Source: Linnemannia schmuckeri
Lineage: Eukaryota > Mortierellomycota > Mortierellomycetes > Mortierellales > Mortierellaceae
Assembly: GCA_029449235.1 (NCBI GenBank)
Contig: JANATG010000008.1
Coordinates: forward strand, 1,860,001-1,924,000
Length of the DNA stretch: 64,000 nucleotides
Direction of reading: 5' to 3'
Below, in pieces: positions 1-11,245 of this stretch; the first letter of the stretch is position 1, and each line of letters begins with the position of its first letter. The notes under the pieces were generated by a model. That model was not told the DNA's origin, searched no databases, and was given only the letters and a program-made list of their open reading frames with translations. Position numbers and translations under genes: made by a program.

Positions 1-346
1 CGCGGCCGGGGCGTCGTCTGTGTTGCAATTAAGCAAGAACGCCATCGCACAGTCGAACGAGGCATTGCTGAACACCCGCCCGATCTTTGCCGCCGACCTC
101 CTGAACCAATACCGCGACGAATATCTCCGCGTTGCCGAAACCGATGAGGCCAAGATCTACGCACAGACCTATTTAGGCTCCATTGTTGGTGCATCAAATG
201 CTCTTGAGGCATGTCTGCGTGTCGCTGCCGATCCCGCGGTTGCAGCTCAAGAACTGCAGCAAGAATTAAATGCTCAGGCTCGCTTTGAGGATGAGAACGA
301 CAAGGATGATGAGGACGAGGAGAACGAGGAGACCGAGGAGGACTAG
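1..346 (+). CDS. Secreted-family protein, 3' fragment (copy 1 of tandem array)
   Basis: This is the last exon, or part of it, of a gene cut by the window edge. The frame is open from base 2, and the stop is TAG at 344-346. The encoded end aligns by eye with the C-terminus of the next gene. Shared features are an N-(S/D)-x-A-L-L-x-T-R-P-I-F block, a leucine-rich helix, a S-N-A-L-E-A-C-L motif and V-A-A-D-P, then a very acidic Glu/Asp tail (about 20 residues here). Function is unknown. By analogy with copy 2 the full protein should carry a signal peptide and be exported. The GTG at 20 is internal and not a start. The family assignment within the window is firm; any biochemical role is not. Confidence 0.8.
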   Translation, partial: AAGASSVLQLSKNAIAQSNEALLNTRPIFAADLLNQYRDEYLRVAETDEAKIYAQTYLGSIVGASNALEACLRVAADPAVAAQELQQELNAQARFEDENDKDDEDEENEETEED

Positions 347-1057
347 TGATCCATTGGAAGCTCTTTTTCCCTTCACACACTTCTTTTGTTTTCTTTCTCC
401 CTTTTCCTCCTTCACCCATACAACACATACATATTCAAGATGAAAGATGGATAGGCGTGTTCCCCACCCCTTATCATCGTATTTAAGGAGTGGCCATTAT
501 TTGATGACATTATAAAAAACAAATTCCCATTGTCGCCTGCGAGCCCACGACGATGTTCTTCGCCTGGTAGAGAATACAACTCCCCTTTCCCTTTCTTCCT
601 CTGTTACGAGGAGAGAAAAAAGGAGAAGATGATGAAAAGAAGAAAAGAAGAACGGAGGAACATATTATCTCTCTCTCCCTTTTTCGTCTTCCTTAATTCT
701 TCTTCACCACTCCTATTACCCCTTTATGTTAAGCGCCTTTGGTCCCTCTTGAGGATAAGGAAATAAGAGTGGTCTCCTCCCTCCTTTACTTTTTCCTCGT
801 CTTCTTTTTCATACTCCCCAATTCGTGCAGCTCCCACATACTTCGCAACCATGCTAAGACAAAGATTATTTCATGTTTGTTTATTTGCCCGTCCATTCGT
901 TCAGGGCAAGAAAATCCATTTAACTACAAAAAGCATTATCCCATCTGATGTTTTTGTTGTCTTCTTTTTCTTGTTTCTTTATCCTTCTTGCTATCCTCCT
1001 CTCCCCGCTTTTTCCACTCGCTCCATATCTCAGCCAGTCCAAAGGCCTAAAACAAGG
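347..1057. other. Spacer between secreted-protein copies 1 and 2
   Basis: No convincing gene. It holds the 3' end of copy 1 and the leader of copy 2. The plus strand becomes strongly pyrimidine-rich from about 660 to 1050, which is common in front of start codons in this window. Short open frames here are low-complexity Ser/Phe/Leu translations. Confidence 0.5.
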
Positions 1058-2217
1058 ATGAAGCTTTTTTCCGCAACCCTTTGCCTCGCTGCTGCTGTCT
1101 GCGTCGCTGCTCAGTCTGCACCTGAGCAAGGTTAGTTTTCGAACTCATTTATCTTTTTCTTTTTTTTTTTCTTTTTTCTTTTTTCTTTTTTCTTTTTTTC
1201 TTTCTTTTTTTTTCTTTTTCTTTTTTTGATTGCGTCCTCCGCTTGAACGTATAAATACTCATACGTAAGACATCCATTGCTTGATTAGGAGCCCAACAAT
1301 CCTACTTTGCGCTTGCCATGCAGCGTGATGAGTCCCAAGATACCGTCAGCGAATTCGAATATCGTGGCGATATCCTTGTCCAATTCAACGTGGGCGGATT
1401 CGAATCACAAGCAGAAACATTGCCATCATCGACAAAAAATGAAGGAGGAGATCCCTGCAAGGATGTTCCCAATCTGGTTAAAACTGTTCTCTCAGGCATT
1501 GACACTCTTGTTGATGCTGCCTTGGATCAACTTCCTATTCCCAATACGCTCAAGATTATCATCAAGACGGCTATCGACACCGTCAAGAGCGACCTTGAGA
1601 AAATTGCTCTAGGAGACATTTCTGACGTGATTTTCGGTGCCGTGCACACAGCCCTTAGTGCTCTCATTGAAGCTCTCAAGTCGGTGACAGGCACTCCCGT
1701 TGTCGGACCCCTAATCGAAAAGATCGTAGAAAACATCACCCCACTCCTTAAGTCTTTTGAAACCGTCCGCGGATGTAACAAATCCAAGATTGCGATCGAG
1801 CCTGCCACCTGCGGCAACCTTGCTGACATCTACCGTATTGGCGTTAAGGCTGCTACTCAGAGCTTCCCTAGCGCCAACGAAGCCAGCAACGAGGAGCTCA
1901 AGAACCTGATCTCGGCAGCAGTTTCCATCTTGGGCCTCATGGACCAGTCCTCAATCGCCAACTCAAACGATGCCCTCCTGACGACCCGCCCCATCTTCTC
2001 GGCCAGCCTCTTGGATCAATACCGCCAGGAGATTGTCCAAAAGGCCGACTCTGATACCCTCAAGCAATTCGTCCAAGCTGATCTTGCTGTCCTCATCAGC
2101 ATCTCTAATGCCCTTGAGGCCTGTCTTCATGTTGCGGCCGACCCTGAGGCAGCTGCTGATGAGTTGGCTGAGGAGTACGAGGCTTTTGCTGAGGACGACG
2201 AGTATGATGACGAGTAA
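1058..2217 (+). CDS. Secreted hypothetical protein (copy 2 of tandem array)
   Basis: Two exons: 1058-1130 and 1289-2217, giving about 333 residues. Exon 1 encodes a classic signal peptide (M-K-L-F-S-A-T, then an Ala/Val/Cys core ending A-A-Q-S). The intron 1131-1288 has a GT donor, a long T/C tract and an acceptor at 1287-1288; the split codon GGA keeps the frame. The mature protein starts with a polar stretch. A helical region follows with a few cysteines (C in D-P-C-K-D, R-G-C-N-K, A-T-C-G-N, E-A-C-L), and the end is acidic (A-E-D-D-E-Y-D-D-E). No enzyme motif is visible. The neighbours are paralogues, so this is a locally duplicated secreted family. I do not recognise the family; a wall-associated or secreted helical protein is the most one can infer. 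Confidence 0.82.
1142..1228. repeat. T/C-rich simple sequence in intron
   Basis: A run of (T)n-C units fills the middle of the intron of the second secreted-protein gene. It is probably an extended polypyrimidine tract, and its length is likely to vary between strains. Confidence 0.7.
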
Positions 2218-2680
2218 ACTTTGGTCGACCCTCAAGCCGCCTTTGCACCTAAGCTCTTCCTTTCTTTTCGCCTCCTTCACTTTTCTACCCTCTCCTTCAG
2301 TACTAGCCTAATCCTATCCTAGCGATTTAGTTTCCCTACACGTTATTACATTAAAGTCACGAGTATTTCTTATGGCAAAATAAGGCACAACCACAAAGGA
2401 AGGGTTAAGGCAAAGCAACATCCCCTTGTTTTTTTTTTTTTTTTTTCGCGCCAATTTTTGTAATTGTTTGCTTAGAGTCTTGAACCATTGGGCATTGCAA
2501 CATTCTACCTCTTTGTTATTCTCCATCCCCATTTTTTCTGCTAATGACTCCATTGCAAACCTATCTCTCATTCTTTGTTTCTCACTTTGTTTTTCTTTTT
2601 CTTCATATCTTTTTTTTGCATTTTTCTGAGTTACCTCCCTAGCCTTTCTTTCGACACCAAACGGAACGCATAACCTCAAG

Positions 2681-3983
2681 ATGCGCACTCCGCCCACGTA
2701 CCTGTGCCTCGCCATCACTGTACTTCTGCTTCAGATGAAGGTTAATCTTTTTTTTTAGGCGCTCCTTTTTTTTCTTTTTTTTTTTTTTTTCTTGAGACAG
2801 AAAAAGTATGAACAAAGACATAAATCCAACGCTAGAATGTTACACACTTTTTTAGGAGTAGTGGATACAATGGATCAGGAAGAATTGAGTCCTTTCTGTT
2901 GACAGGAAGTTCAGAGTTTTACCGCCATCAAGTCCTTGGACATTATCATGACCTTGCCCTGGAACTGAACACTCACCAACAACAACAACAACAACAACAA
3001 CAAACAACAACAGGAGTAGCAGCAAGGACAACAACAGCATCAACACCAAGAACAACCCGCAATGGCGTCAGCCGCAGATGACTGCATAAATGCACTGGGA
3101 GTTCTGACGGACGGGATTAATGCCATCGAGAACCAACTCGTCAGCATCCTAAAATCACTTCCCTTTGGCGCCGTCGTCCAATACATCATCCCTGAGCCTT
3201 CAAGGTCCTCCTGATGGCCTTGGACGGACCGAGTATGTTGATCAAAACAACCTTGACGGGGCTGGTGATCAACTTGTCGTTTGAGATACTCAAGGGTGCA
3301 CTCTCGCTGCTGGCGTGGATCAATTTCCTGAAGCCGATTTTAACACCTGTGCTTGACGTTCTTACGACAGTTCAGACGACGATCCTGGATATTGTAAGTT
3401 GCTTTGCGGGCAAGGAATATCATCTCAACCTACTTAAGCAACCGAAGGGCGAAATAACGATAGAAACAACAGCAATAGCAAGGCACTAACAATTCAGCAC
3501 TGTCGGTAGGCCATTGTGCGTGGATCGCCAAAAACTATCAAGAAGTGATATCGGACGTGCTTGCTCACAACCCAGCGACAACGGGACGCCTGCCAGAGGG
3601 ATCGTCAGAGGACCTAAGGAGACTGGCGCAGGGATCTTTGAATACATCGGAGTAGATGCAAGTGTATTCTCTCGCGTCCAACCTGAACTTCTTGTTTGAC
3701 AATAGCAACAACAATAACATCGATGCTGGCGGTAGCGACGGTATCAACCTGGGGGTAGGGTTCGCATTGGCAGGACAGCCCTTCTTTCGACCAGTTTATG
3801 ATCGTCCTGCTGGAGACTGTGAACACAGAGGTTGAGTTTGAATCTAATGCAACCGAGAATAGCGACGACTCTGGGCATGACGAGACGGTGCTCTATGCCC
3901 TCAGGTCCCTGGGGCTTACGGTGAACATGTGCAACGCCCTGGAAACCTGTCTGTCTGTTATAGCTGCAGCGACTATTCAATGA
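2681..3983 (+). pseudogene. Decayed third copy of the secreted-protein family
   Basis: The layout mirrors copy 2. A signal-peptide exon lies at 2681-2740 (M-R-T-P-P-T-Y-L-C-L-A-I-T-V-L-L-L) with a GTTAAT donor. A CAA-repeat region follows, then segments matching the family helices. The frame breaks several times: in or after the CAA tract before 3062, again near 3200 where one frame stops at a TGA while the homologous helix continues in another, a TAG at about 3656, and another shift near 3785. A plausible intron with donor GTAAGT at about 3393 is retained. The final piece, 3798-3983, carries a C-N-A-L-E-T-C-L-S-V motif matching copy 2. The lesions are too many for a missed intron. A functional gene with sequencing errors is less likely but not excluded. 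Confidence 0.62.
2977..3012. repeat. CAA trinucleotide microsatellite
   Basis: About nine uninterrupted CAA units followed by imperfect ones, inside the decayed secreted-protein copy. It would encode polyglutamine, and a frame change falls in or just after it, consistent with slippage. Confidence 0.85.
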
Positions 3984-4543
3984 ATAAAGTGGAAAGATGC
4001 ACGTGATCGTTAAATAAGCCACTAGCCAAAACTCTCTGAATTTCCCCCCAAAAGGGCGTGCGAGGCCAGGCGGAAGCGGATCCCCCTCTAAATTACTCTT
4101 CTCTTTCGAGGTACTACATCGGACTTGGAGGTCATCGATGTATCCAAAGGCGTGCAAGCAACTCAAATCAAACCATCCATCGATCAGCGTATCGACCTAT
4201 CTATCTATCGGAAACATCTCATCGATAACACCTTTCATCTCAGCATACTCTGCCGCATCGCTATATTCATAATCGACACCACTGGAATTAATTGGACTCA
4301 TCAGGTCTTGGAGAAAAACTGATGTCTGCTTGGGAGGAAGGGAGACTTGGCTATGGCTTGGAGGAAGAGTATCAGCGTCCACTTTGCGCAAGGAGACAAC
4401 AACAGAACAGTTTATTATTCTCGCGATCAACTCTGCAGGACTCGATCTCGACAGAAACCATCATTAAACAGGAAAAAGGAGCTTGGAGCTAACAATACGC
4501 CTGTCTATTCATTGCGTTTCTCGCTTTTCTAGCTTAAAGTAAA
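3984..4543. other. Spacer upstream of rpl29
   Basis: No supportable gene. The last 60 bases (pyrimidine-rich, then a purine-rich AAAGTAAA context before the ATG) look like the leader of the L29 gene. Confidence 0.5.
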
Positions 4544-5277
4544 ATGGCCAAGTCCAAGAACCACACCAACCACAACCAGAGTATGTAGTAGATTAACTTC
4601 AGTTAAAGTCGTCTTTCGAGGGAGCGATTTGTCCTTCTGGAATCACCTTCAGGATCTCAGTTGTACTAAGACAACAATTCAGGATGAGCTTTGTACTGAA
4701 ACTGTCAGAACATCAGTACAACACCTGGAAGATATACAGGATCGACGCAAACCATAGTTAACGAGAACGATCGTTGGTTTTTGCGATGGACGAAACGATC
4801 ACCACGATCAAGGATGAACAAGACGAAGACCTGTATTTAGACGTGGTCTATCTGCTCTGTCAGAAACATCACTTTTATATTACACTTGTTGCAACCTCAC
4901 TGCGACCACAGTACCTTGTTTCAGCACCCGCCGACTGAGCCAACCAGCACATTATCATCAGTATTGGGACATTCGGTCAAAGCATACGACACCCGCTTGG
5001 CGTCTTGGACTCTGGCACACTATTCTTTACGGATCACCAATATTGGGCTCAAAGAAATGCCATCAGTTCGGTCAACACTTGCCAGAGCAATATATCCTGA
5101 CCAATGCCAATGTGTTTTCTTTTCTGTTGCCACCAAATAGACAAGAAGGCTCACCGTAACGGTATCAAGAAGGTCAAGACCCAGCGTCACCCTTCGCTCA
5201 AGGGAGTCTGCCCCAAGTTCATCCGCAACCAGCGTTTCGCCAAGAAGGGTTCCGCTGCTGCCCTCAAGAAGGACTAA
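4544..5277 (+). CDS. rpl29: 60S ribosomal protein L29 (eL29)
   Basis: Two exons, 4544-4580 and 5141-5277, give 57 residues. The start M-A-K-S-K-N-H-T-N-H-N-Q-N, then K-A-H-R-N-G-I-K, then H-P-S-L-K-G-V-x-P-K-F and R-N-Q-R-F-A-K-K are diagnostic for eL29, a small very basic protein of the large ribosomal subunit. Length is normal for fungal L29. The intron (4581-5140, donor GTATGT, acceptor AATAG) splits an Asn codon. At 560 bases it is much longer than the 85-185 base introns typical of nearby genes and larger than the coding sequence. Ribosomal-protein introns often carry regulatory elements or snoRNAs, but I could not identify one convincingly. Confidence 0.97.
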
Positions 5278-6733
5278 ATGCTTTCCTAGCGCCCTCTCCG
5301 TTTGCGTCCCTCCTTTCCTCTTGTCGTTGTAGTGTTTGGAGATTAAAAAAATATCGAGTTTCATCGTATTCTTTGTCTTTTTGGTCTTGAAAAATCTCCA
5401 TTTGTTTTCGTCCCTTTCGTACCACACTTGAACTTGGCCCTCCACCTTAGGAGTGAGGAAATCCTTTCTTGTAGTTTCTTTTTGTGTTGTTTTTTCAATT
5501 AAAAAGAAAAGGCTAGAAAAAAAGGGTGTACTTGCCTGTTTGGTCTCATGTTTGCGTATGCTGTTCGTGCAGAGGAAGCTTTTTTTTTTTTTTTTTTTTA
5601 GAAATGCAAGCTCGACGAGCTTATCACCAAGGAATATTTCTTGCTGAAAATTTTGGTGGCAACATTTTATTTCTCGAAGATAAGAGACTGAAAATAGTAC
5701 ACTTACTTTTTCGCAGAGTTATGCTGGATATGACACATTGTACTGTGGTTACTGAGATAGGGAGAAGAACTAGGTATGTTATGTGGAGGAATATGAGCTG
5801 ACTTGTTGAAGCAAAAGAGAAAGCAAAATAGGATGGATGATGAGCGTGCTCATCGCTTCCTTTTTGAACTCCTCTTCCCCTCACTTTTCTCTCCCTCTCT
5901 TTTCACCCCAACTCAACTCATCGGGAGAAGAAGGAAAGTCATCTTGTCCTCTATTACTCTCTCTCACTCGCTCACCTTCACTCGCTTCTGGTATGCAAGG
6001 GCATCTAAAGTGATGAACTACGCACTGCTGAAGCAGGGACTCATAGAGGACTCATATACAGTCGAGTCGAGTTACGAGCTTTTTTTCCTTCATTTCATGC
6101 CCAGCTCGTTTTCCTTCATTGTCCATTTTCGCTTAGTTTACGTTTCTTTCCGATTTTCCTTTTTTTCTCACAACTCTTTTTATTTTATTTTTCGGCCTTT
6201 CCCTTTCCCACCTTGTTGTCGACCCCACATGGAAAGAGCAATGAAAATAATCTCTTGGGAACCTTTTTTTTCTTTTTTTGAAGTCAAAGCGGGGAACACA
6301 ACAATAAAAAAAACACAACACGAGGGAGAACAAAAAGGGACGACCGGCTTGATAAGGAAATCCAACTTACTAATATTTCGAGGCCAAGGTCAGAAGCAAA
6401 GTCAGGTAATCTGGCGGGCAGATAGGCATAGCGATGTAAGACAAATGGTAATAGTGAGGCAGGCTGGCAAGCACTGACAGAAATAGACAGTTAGACATGC
6501 ACATAAACAGATAAAGCAGGCAAGGAAACGAGCAGACATAGGATAGATGCAAAGAAAAAGTATATTATATTGGATTGTTATACAAGCTATATAAGCAAAA
6601 GATGTGGGACGTTGATGGTGATGACAAAGGGGTGAGAAAGGATATGTACAGCAAGATTTACAAAGGTCCCCTTTCAGGCAAACCATGAAGTAGAAAGAAA
6701 AACAAACGCGATATATAAAAGAGAAATAGTAAT
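5278..6733. other. Intergenic region between rpl29 and mig1 (convergent 3' ends)
   Basis: The 3' regions of two convergent genes. A 20-base T run lies at 5580-5599. An open frame of 224 codons at 5803-6477 is mostly Phe/Ser/Leu-rich low complexity with no domain, and I do not accept it as a gene. Nothing else is supportable. Confidence 0.5.
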
Positions 6734-7684
6734 TTAAAGGCGGAGGGACTTCATGAGGGACGAGATCGGTGGCAAGATGTTCTGTTGCTGGTGTTGATAA
6801 GAATGATCCAACAGGACAGGAGGCAACTGGACCGAGGCGTTGAAAGTGGAGGACGAGGAATCTTGCTGGTACTTGTGATAGGTGTTGTTGCAGCTATAGA
6901 GCTGGGGTGTGGTGTAGCCCAAGGAGACCGTGGCCATGGACATGGGCACGGGGGAGGACTCGGGGGTGAAGAGAGGCGAGGACGTCGACTCGGACTCGTA
7001 GTCAGACATGACCATCGAGACGGGCGACGAGTCGACCGAGGCTGGAGGAGAAGGCTCTTGGTTGTACTGTTGGTTTTGGTTATACTGAGGGCGATGATAC
7101 CGCTCGAGCATGGGGTAAGGCGACTGTCTTGGTGAGATGTGGTGGTGAGCGACCCTAGTGTTTCGCAAGGCGGCGGTCATTCTTGGGGAAGGTGAGGGGG
7201 AAGGGGTAGGGGTCTCAATCTCAAAACCGCTACCGCCGACCTTCATTGACTGTGCCTGAGCCTGCTGCTGTTGTTGTGCTGAAGAGGAATAGGAGGCAGG
7301 GAAGATGGCGGTACGCTCCTTCTTGGCCTTTGAGTTGGTATGGATACGCATGTGGCGGGTCAGTTCGTCGGAACGGGAGAAGCGCTTTTGGCAGGTGGCA
7401 AAGGTGCACTGGTGGGGGCGTTCGCCGGTGTGGGTGCGGATGTGGCGGGTCTGGTGCTCGAGACGGTGGAAGGATTTGGGGCAGAGATGGCATTTGTAGG
7501 GGCGAGGGGCATCCTCCCCGCTCCTGGCCGAGGCTGTGATTGTGGATCGCTTTTGTTTGGGGATGGCCATTGCTGGTGCTGTTGAGGAGGAGTGAGGGTT
7601 ATATGTAAAGGAGGGGGACGATGTCGAAGGATTGCTGAGATAAAGAAGTGAGTCGACTGCTGTGTGGATGGATGTTGATGACAT
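6734..7684 (-). CDS. mig1: Mig1/CreA-type C2H2 zinc-finger repressor
   Basis: A single exon encodes 316 residues, starting at 7684 (M-S-S-T-S-I); the open frame runs further upstream but there it is pure T/C-tract translation. Two adjacent C2H2 fingers lie at about 63-85 (Cys65, Cys68, His81, His85) and 91-115 (Cys93, Cys98, His111, His115). The recognition helices contain F-H-R-L-E-H-Q-T-R-H and F-S-R-S-D-E-L-T-R-H, the signature of Mig1/CreA carbon catabolite repressors, which bind GC-box sites (SYGGRG). A Ser/Pro-rich and Gln-rich tail follows, with S-P clusters that could be kinase targets and an I-S-S-L-M-K-S-L-R-L end. The role (glucose repression) is from the family. Egr/Mig subfamily members share these helices, so the exact orthologue is likely but not certain. 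Confidence 0.88.
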   Translation of the reverse strand: MSSTSIHTAVDSLLYLSNPSTSSPSFTYNPHSSSTAPAMAIPKQKRSTITASARSGEDAPRPYKCHLCPKSFHRLEHQTRHIRTHTGERPHQCTFATCQKRFSRSDELTRHMRIHTNSKAKKERTAIFPASYSSSAQQQQQAQAQSMKVGGSGFEIETPTPSPSPSPRMTAALRNTRVAHHHISPRQSPYPMLERYHRPQYNQNQQYNQEPSPPASVDSSPVSMVMSDYESESTSSPLFTPESSPVPMSMATVSLGYTTPQLYSCNNTYHKYQQDSSSSTFNASVQLPPVLLDHSYQHQQQNILPPISSLMKSLRL

Positions 7685-7836
7685 TGTGAGAATGAGAAGT
7701 ATGTAGATAGGAGGAAGAGTGAGGAGGTGAGGAAGAGAGAGAGAAGGAAGGAGGGAGAGTAAGTGAAAGGTAAAGGGGAATAAAAAAAGGAAATAAGTAT
7801 GAATGCAAATAAGTAGAGGAAAAGAGAGAGAGAGAG

Positions 7837-7882
7837 AAAAAAAAAAAAAAAAAAAAAAAAAAAGGAAAAGGAAAAGGAAAAG
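7837..7882. repeat. Poly(A) run plus GGAAAA units upstream of mig1
   Basis: A 27-base A run (7837-7863) is followed by GGAAAA repeats. On the mig1 sense strand this is a long T tract in the leader or proximal promoter, about 150-200 bases before the ATG. Such tracts often exclude nucleosomes. Confidence 0.75.
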
Positions 7883-10800
7883 GTGGCCACGGGCAAGCTG
7901 CGGCCTGTCTTTATAGTTGCTCGTGGAGTAGGCAGTAAGGGAAGGGGGCATCATTGTTGTTTGTCTGAGGACGAAATCCTTATCTTTTGCCTTTCGGTCT
8001 GGCTGACCTGGCTGGCTATTTGGGTTGTTTGTCCGTGTGAATGTATATCTTGTGCGGTCGGATTCACGACTGAATTGGACTTAAATAATTTAGAATACCG
8101 ATGTCTGTGCTATCGAGGATGCGATTCTATTCAGTTCAATTACAATTTATAATAGCATGTTATATTTATTGCACAACAACAACAACAGAAGAAAAAGGCA
8201 AACAATGCAAACTATGGCGACAATCTATAGTATTCACACGTTGACATCTGAACGACAAAAACAAAACTTGGATGGACAAATTCATAAAAGGAGCCAGCTT
8301 CTACTGTACTCAATAGTATTGATTCACACACACAGTGAACACACAAAACAAACAGACAGTGGGCATAGAAAGGGTCGAATGCAATCGGACAACTAATGAA
8401 CAATTCCAGTCCATGCCACAAGAGATAAGGCGATCCTTCAACCCTTTTGTGTTTTTACGCATGGTTGCTTGAATGTCTATCGGTCAATTCCTTTTTTTCC
8501 TTCTTTCTTTCTCTTCCTCTTCCCTTTCCTTCCCTTCCCTTCTCTTCCTATCTCCGTTACAAATTGCGTCTTTGTTAACATTTGGTCCAAGCGCGGAGTC
8601 AACTCAAAAAAAAAGGGACGATCTTCATATCATCCCAACTAAGAAACGATCATCATTGGCATCTCTTTTCATCCTTCAAACATCAAAAAAGAAGAAGCAT
8701 TGAAACACTCTAAGGAGTTTTTAGCTTTGCCATCGTCCTCCCCTTCTTTCGTGACCGAGAAGGACGTCGCAATGTTTGTTAAATGTCCCGAGCCCATATG
8801 CGCCTTCATCCTGCTGTCGAGACTACTTCTCGAAGCAAACGTGAAAATGCATGATTACGATCTACACGACACGGTTGTGTTCGCAGGATTCATTTGCTAT
8901 TATTGTTGGCTACATTCCATTCCAAGAGGATTATCACCACTATCAATTGTATCTTTATGTTCATTCTCTTAACCATGTGTGAATCAACCAAAATGATGCA
9001 TGATAAACCTCTCGCCCTCTTGCTCAAAACATCCTTTTCGCACTCACCCATCAATCCATGAGAACAAAGCATGAACAAAAACGACAAATGGCGAACCCTC
9101 CACGACGACAAGGAGAAGTGGCAGGAGTAGGTACCCGGTCAAACGTAGATTCGACACGAAAATGCTCATGTAGCCATAAATCAGAATCTACTTTCCTCTC
9201 GAGCTGGGTGCCGTCTCCTTTTTTTCTCTTCTTCAGCATTCCCTTCCTTTCTCTCCCTTTCAATGACTCTCTCTCTTTCCCTCGTGTCAATGACCCTTTA
9301 TTTTCTCCGACTATTATCTCTTCTTTCACTTTGCTGCCTCCTCATTTTCTGACCCCCCTCCCCCGTCAGCTTTGAAAGATGACTGACGACGTCTATTTTC
9401 CAAGGAGGTGAGATGGGTTTAGACCGGCACGGGAATATAAATTCTCGCTTGGACTGACCCTGCAAATTATCGCGATTAGCCTTCTCTTGCCCTTTGCCTT
9501 TTATCATCCTCCTCACCCTACTTCTCGTCGTCTCTTTACTATCTATTCCTCCACACATACACACATGTGTCGTTTGCTCGGTATAATGTGCTATGAACAA
9601 AAAAAACTTGTTTATGTTGCTCGTTTTGTGTCCCTTTTTCGAGTAGCAAAAGGGAAGATGAACAATTTATTTGATTCTATTCTCGACCAGGAAGAAACAT
9701 ACTACTGTGAGTTCTGACTATATCTTTTTGCGTGTCGACAAAGTATTTCCTACAGTACTATACTCGGTGTGCTCTTTGTTCCAAACGTAGCAAACAGACA
9801 AAGAGACCCGCATGCTTGGCATGGACAATAGAGTACTGCATAAAATAATTCATGGTTACTCTGGTTCAATCGCTATCTGACAATTCAGGCCTTGGTCAAA
9901 TCCTAGACAAGCACCATTTTTTTTTGTTACTTGGGCCTATTTTTTTGTATTTGTCGTCATCACAAATTCATGATAACGTGGCAAATGGACTCCGCTTATA
10001 AGTTTTGGGTGTGTGGGTTTATATGACCTGATCTGTTATGTAAAAAGGTCAATTTTAGAAGATAACGGACGGACACCACTCCTTTGGCTACCGGGGGTTG
10101 GAAAATGAGGAAAAGTGAGCAAAAGGCGAACAGAAAGCAACAAAAGAAAAGGTGACCTAGTTCCATACCTTCATGTACATTGAACCAGCAGGGCTCAGGA
10201 TTTAGATCTTGCTCCCCTCCCCGACCATCAAAACAAAAAATGTAACAATAGACGAAAATTATGGGACATCTAAGACGGCATGTACATTTGGAGATGCGAT
10301 GAGGAGAGAGCGAGTCTTTAAAATACAAATAGCAAAGAATAATATAACCCATGGAAGGGTCATAGATAGTACTGGGTACAGACAAACGGATAGGCATGGA
10401 CCCACCTTAACTCCTCCCAATCCACTCTCCCTCACTTTTGCCGCTTTGGCGGTTTTCTTTGGCTAGAGATAGCAAAAATTCTTCTTTATCCCCGCGAATT
10501 TTTTTTTAGCGAGTGTTCGTTCTCAAAGGCAAGCCCAGGGAGAGAGGCTGAGATTCAAATCATCCCACGGTCCGCAAGGCACAATTGAAGGGCCTTCAGC
10601 AAATGAGCGCTGGCCGCTCGTTCCGATGTTCTCCAGGTACCCTCTTTCTTCTCCCGAATCAGCTCGTTCAGAGTATTTCTTTTTTTTTTTTGTTTTCCTA
10701 CTTGGGGCGAAGAAGGAGTAAAAAGGATAAGAAGCTTGGACGTTGTGTAAACGCACCTTGACCAAATCGGAGAGAAAAAGAAAATGAAGGGCCTTTTGAT

Positions 10801-11221
10801 TCATTTGTAATAAGACGCTTCTTTTTTTTTTTTTTCTTTTTCTTTTTTCTCGAAAAGATTATGGAAACAGGAACGATAGAAGCATCGAAGAAGAACATTG
10901 CTGTCATTTTTCTGACTGTTGATCAAAAAATTGTTTATTAATAACAACGACGACAAGAAAAAAAAGTGGTCTCAAAGCAAGTGGACTGACACTTGGATAA
11001 CAGAATCGATCGCTTGTTATCTTTGACAGGTAGGCACCGCACACGTCTTTCATGTGGAAGTAAAGATGGGAGGGGGAACCGAATGACTGGACCCAAGCTA
11101 AAAAAGAGACTGACTGGCGCCTAAGCATTTTTTTGGCAACTGAAACTTGGGCAATTTGGCTCAGACACAGAGAGAAAGAGAAAGAGACAGAGAGGGAGAG
11201 AATGGCAGAGATGGATCGCTC

Positions 11222-11245
11222 GACCTGACCTGACCTGACCTGACC
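11222..11245. repeat. GACCT pentanucleotide tandem repeat
   Basis: Five near-perfect copies of a 5-base unit (GACCT) in a row within the intergenic region. No coding context. Confidence 0.8.

Noticed and set aside
5803..6477. 224-codon plus-strand open frame
   Set aside because: Mostly Phe/Ser/Leu from T/C-rich DNA, no domain, no splice context, sits in a convergent 3' region.
7685..7954. Upstream extension of the mig1 frame to 7954
   Set aside because: The extension translates a T/C tract into Phe/Ser/Leu runs and is leader sequence. The ATG at 7684 begins plausible protein.
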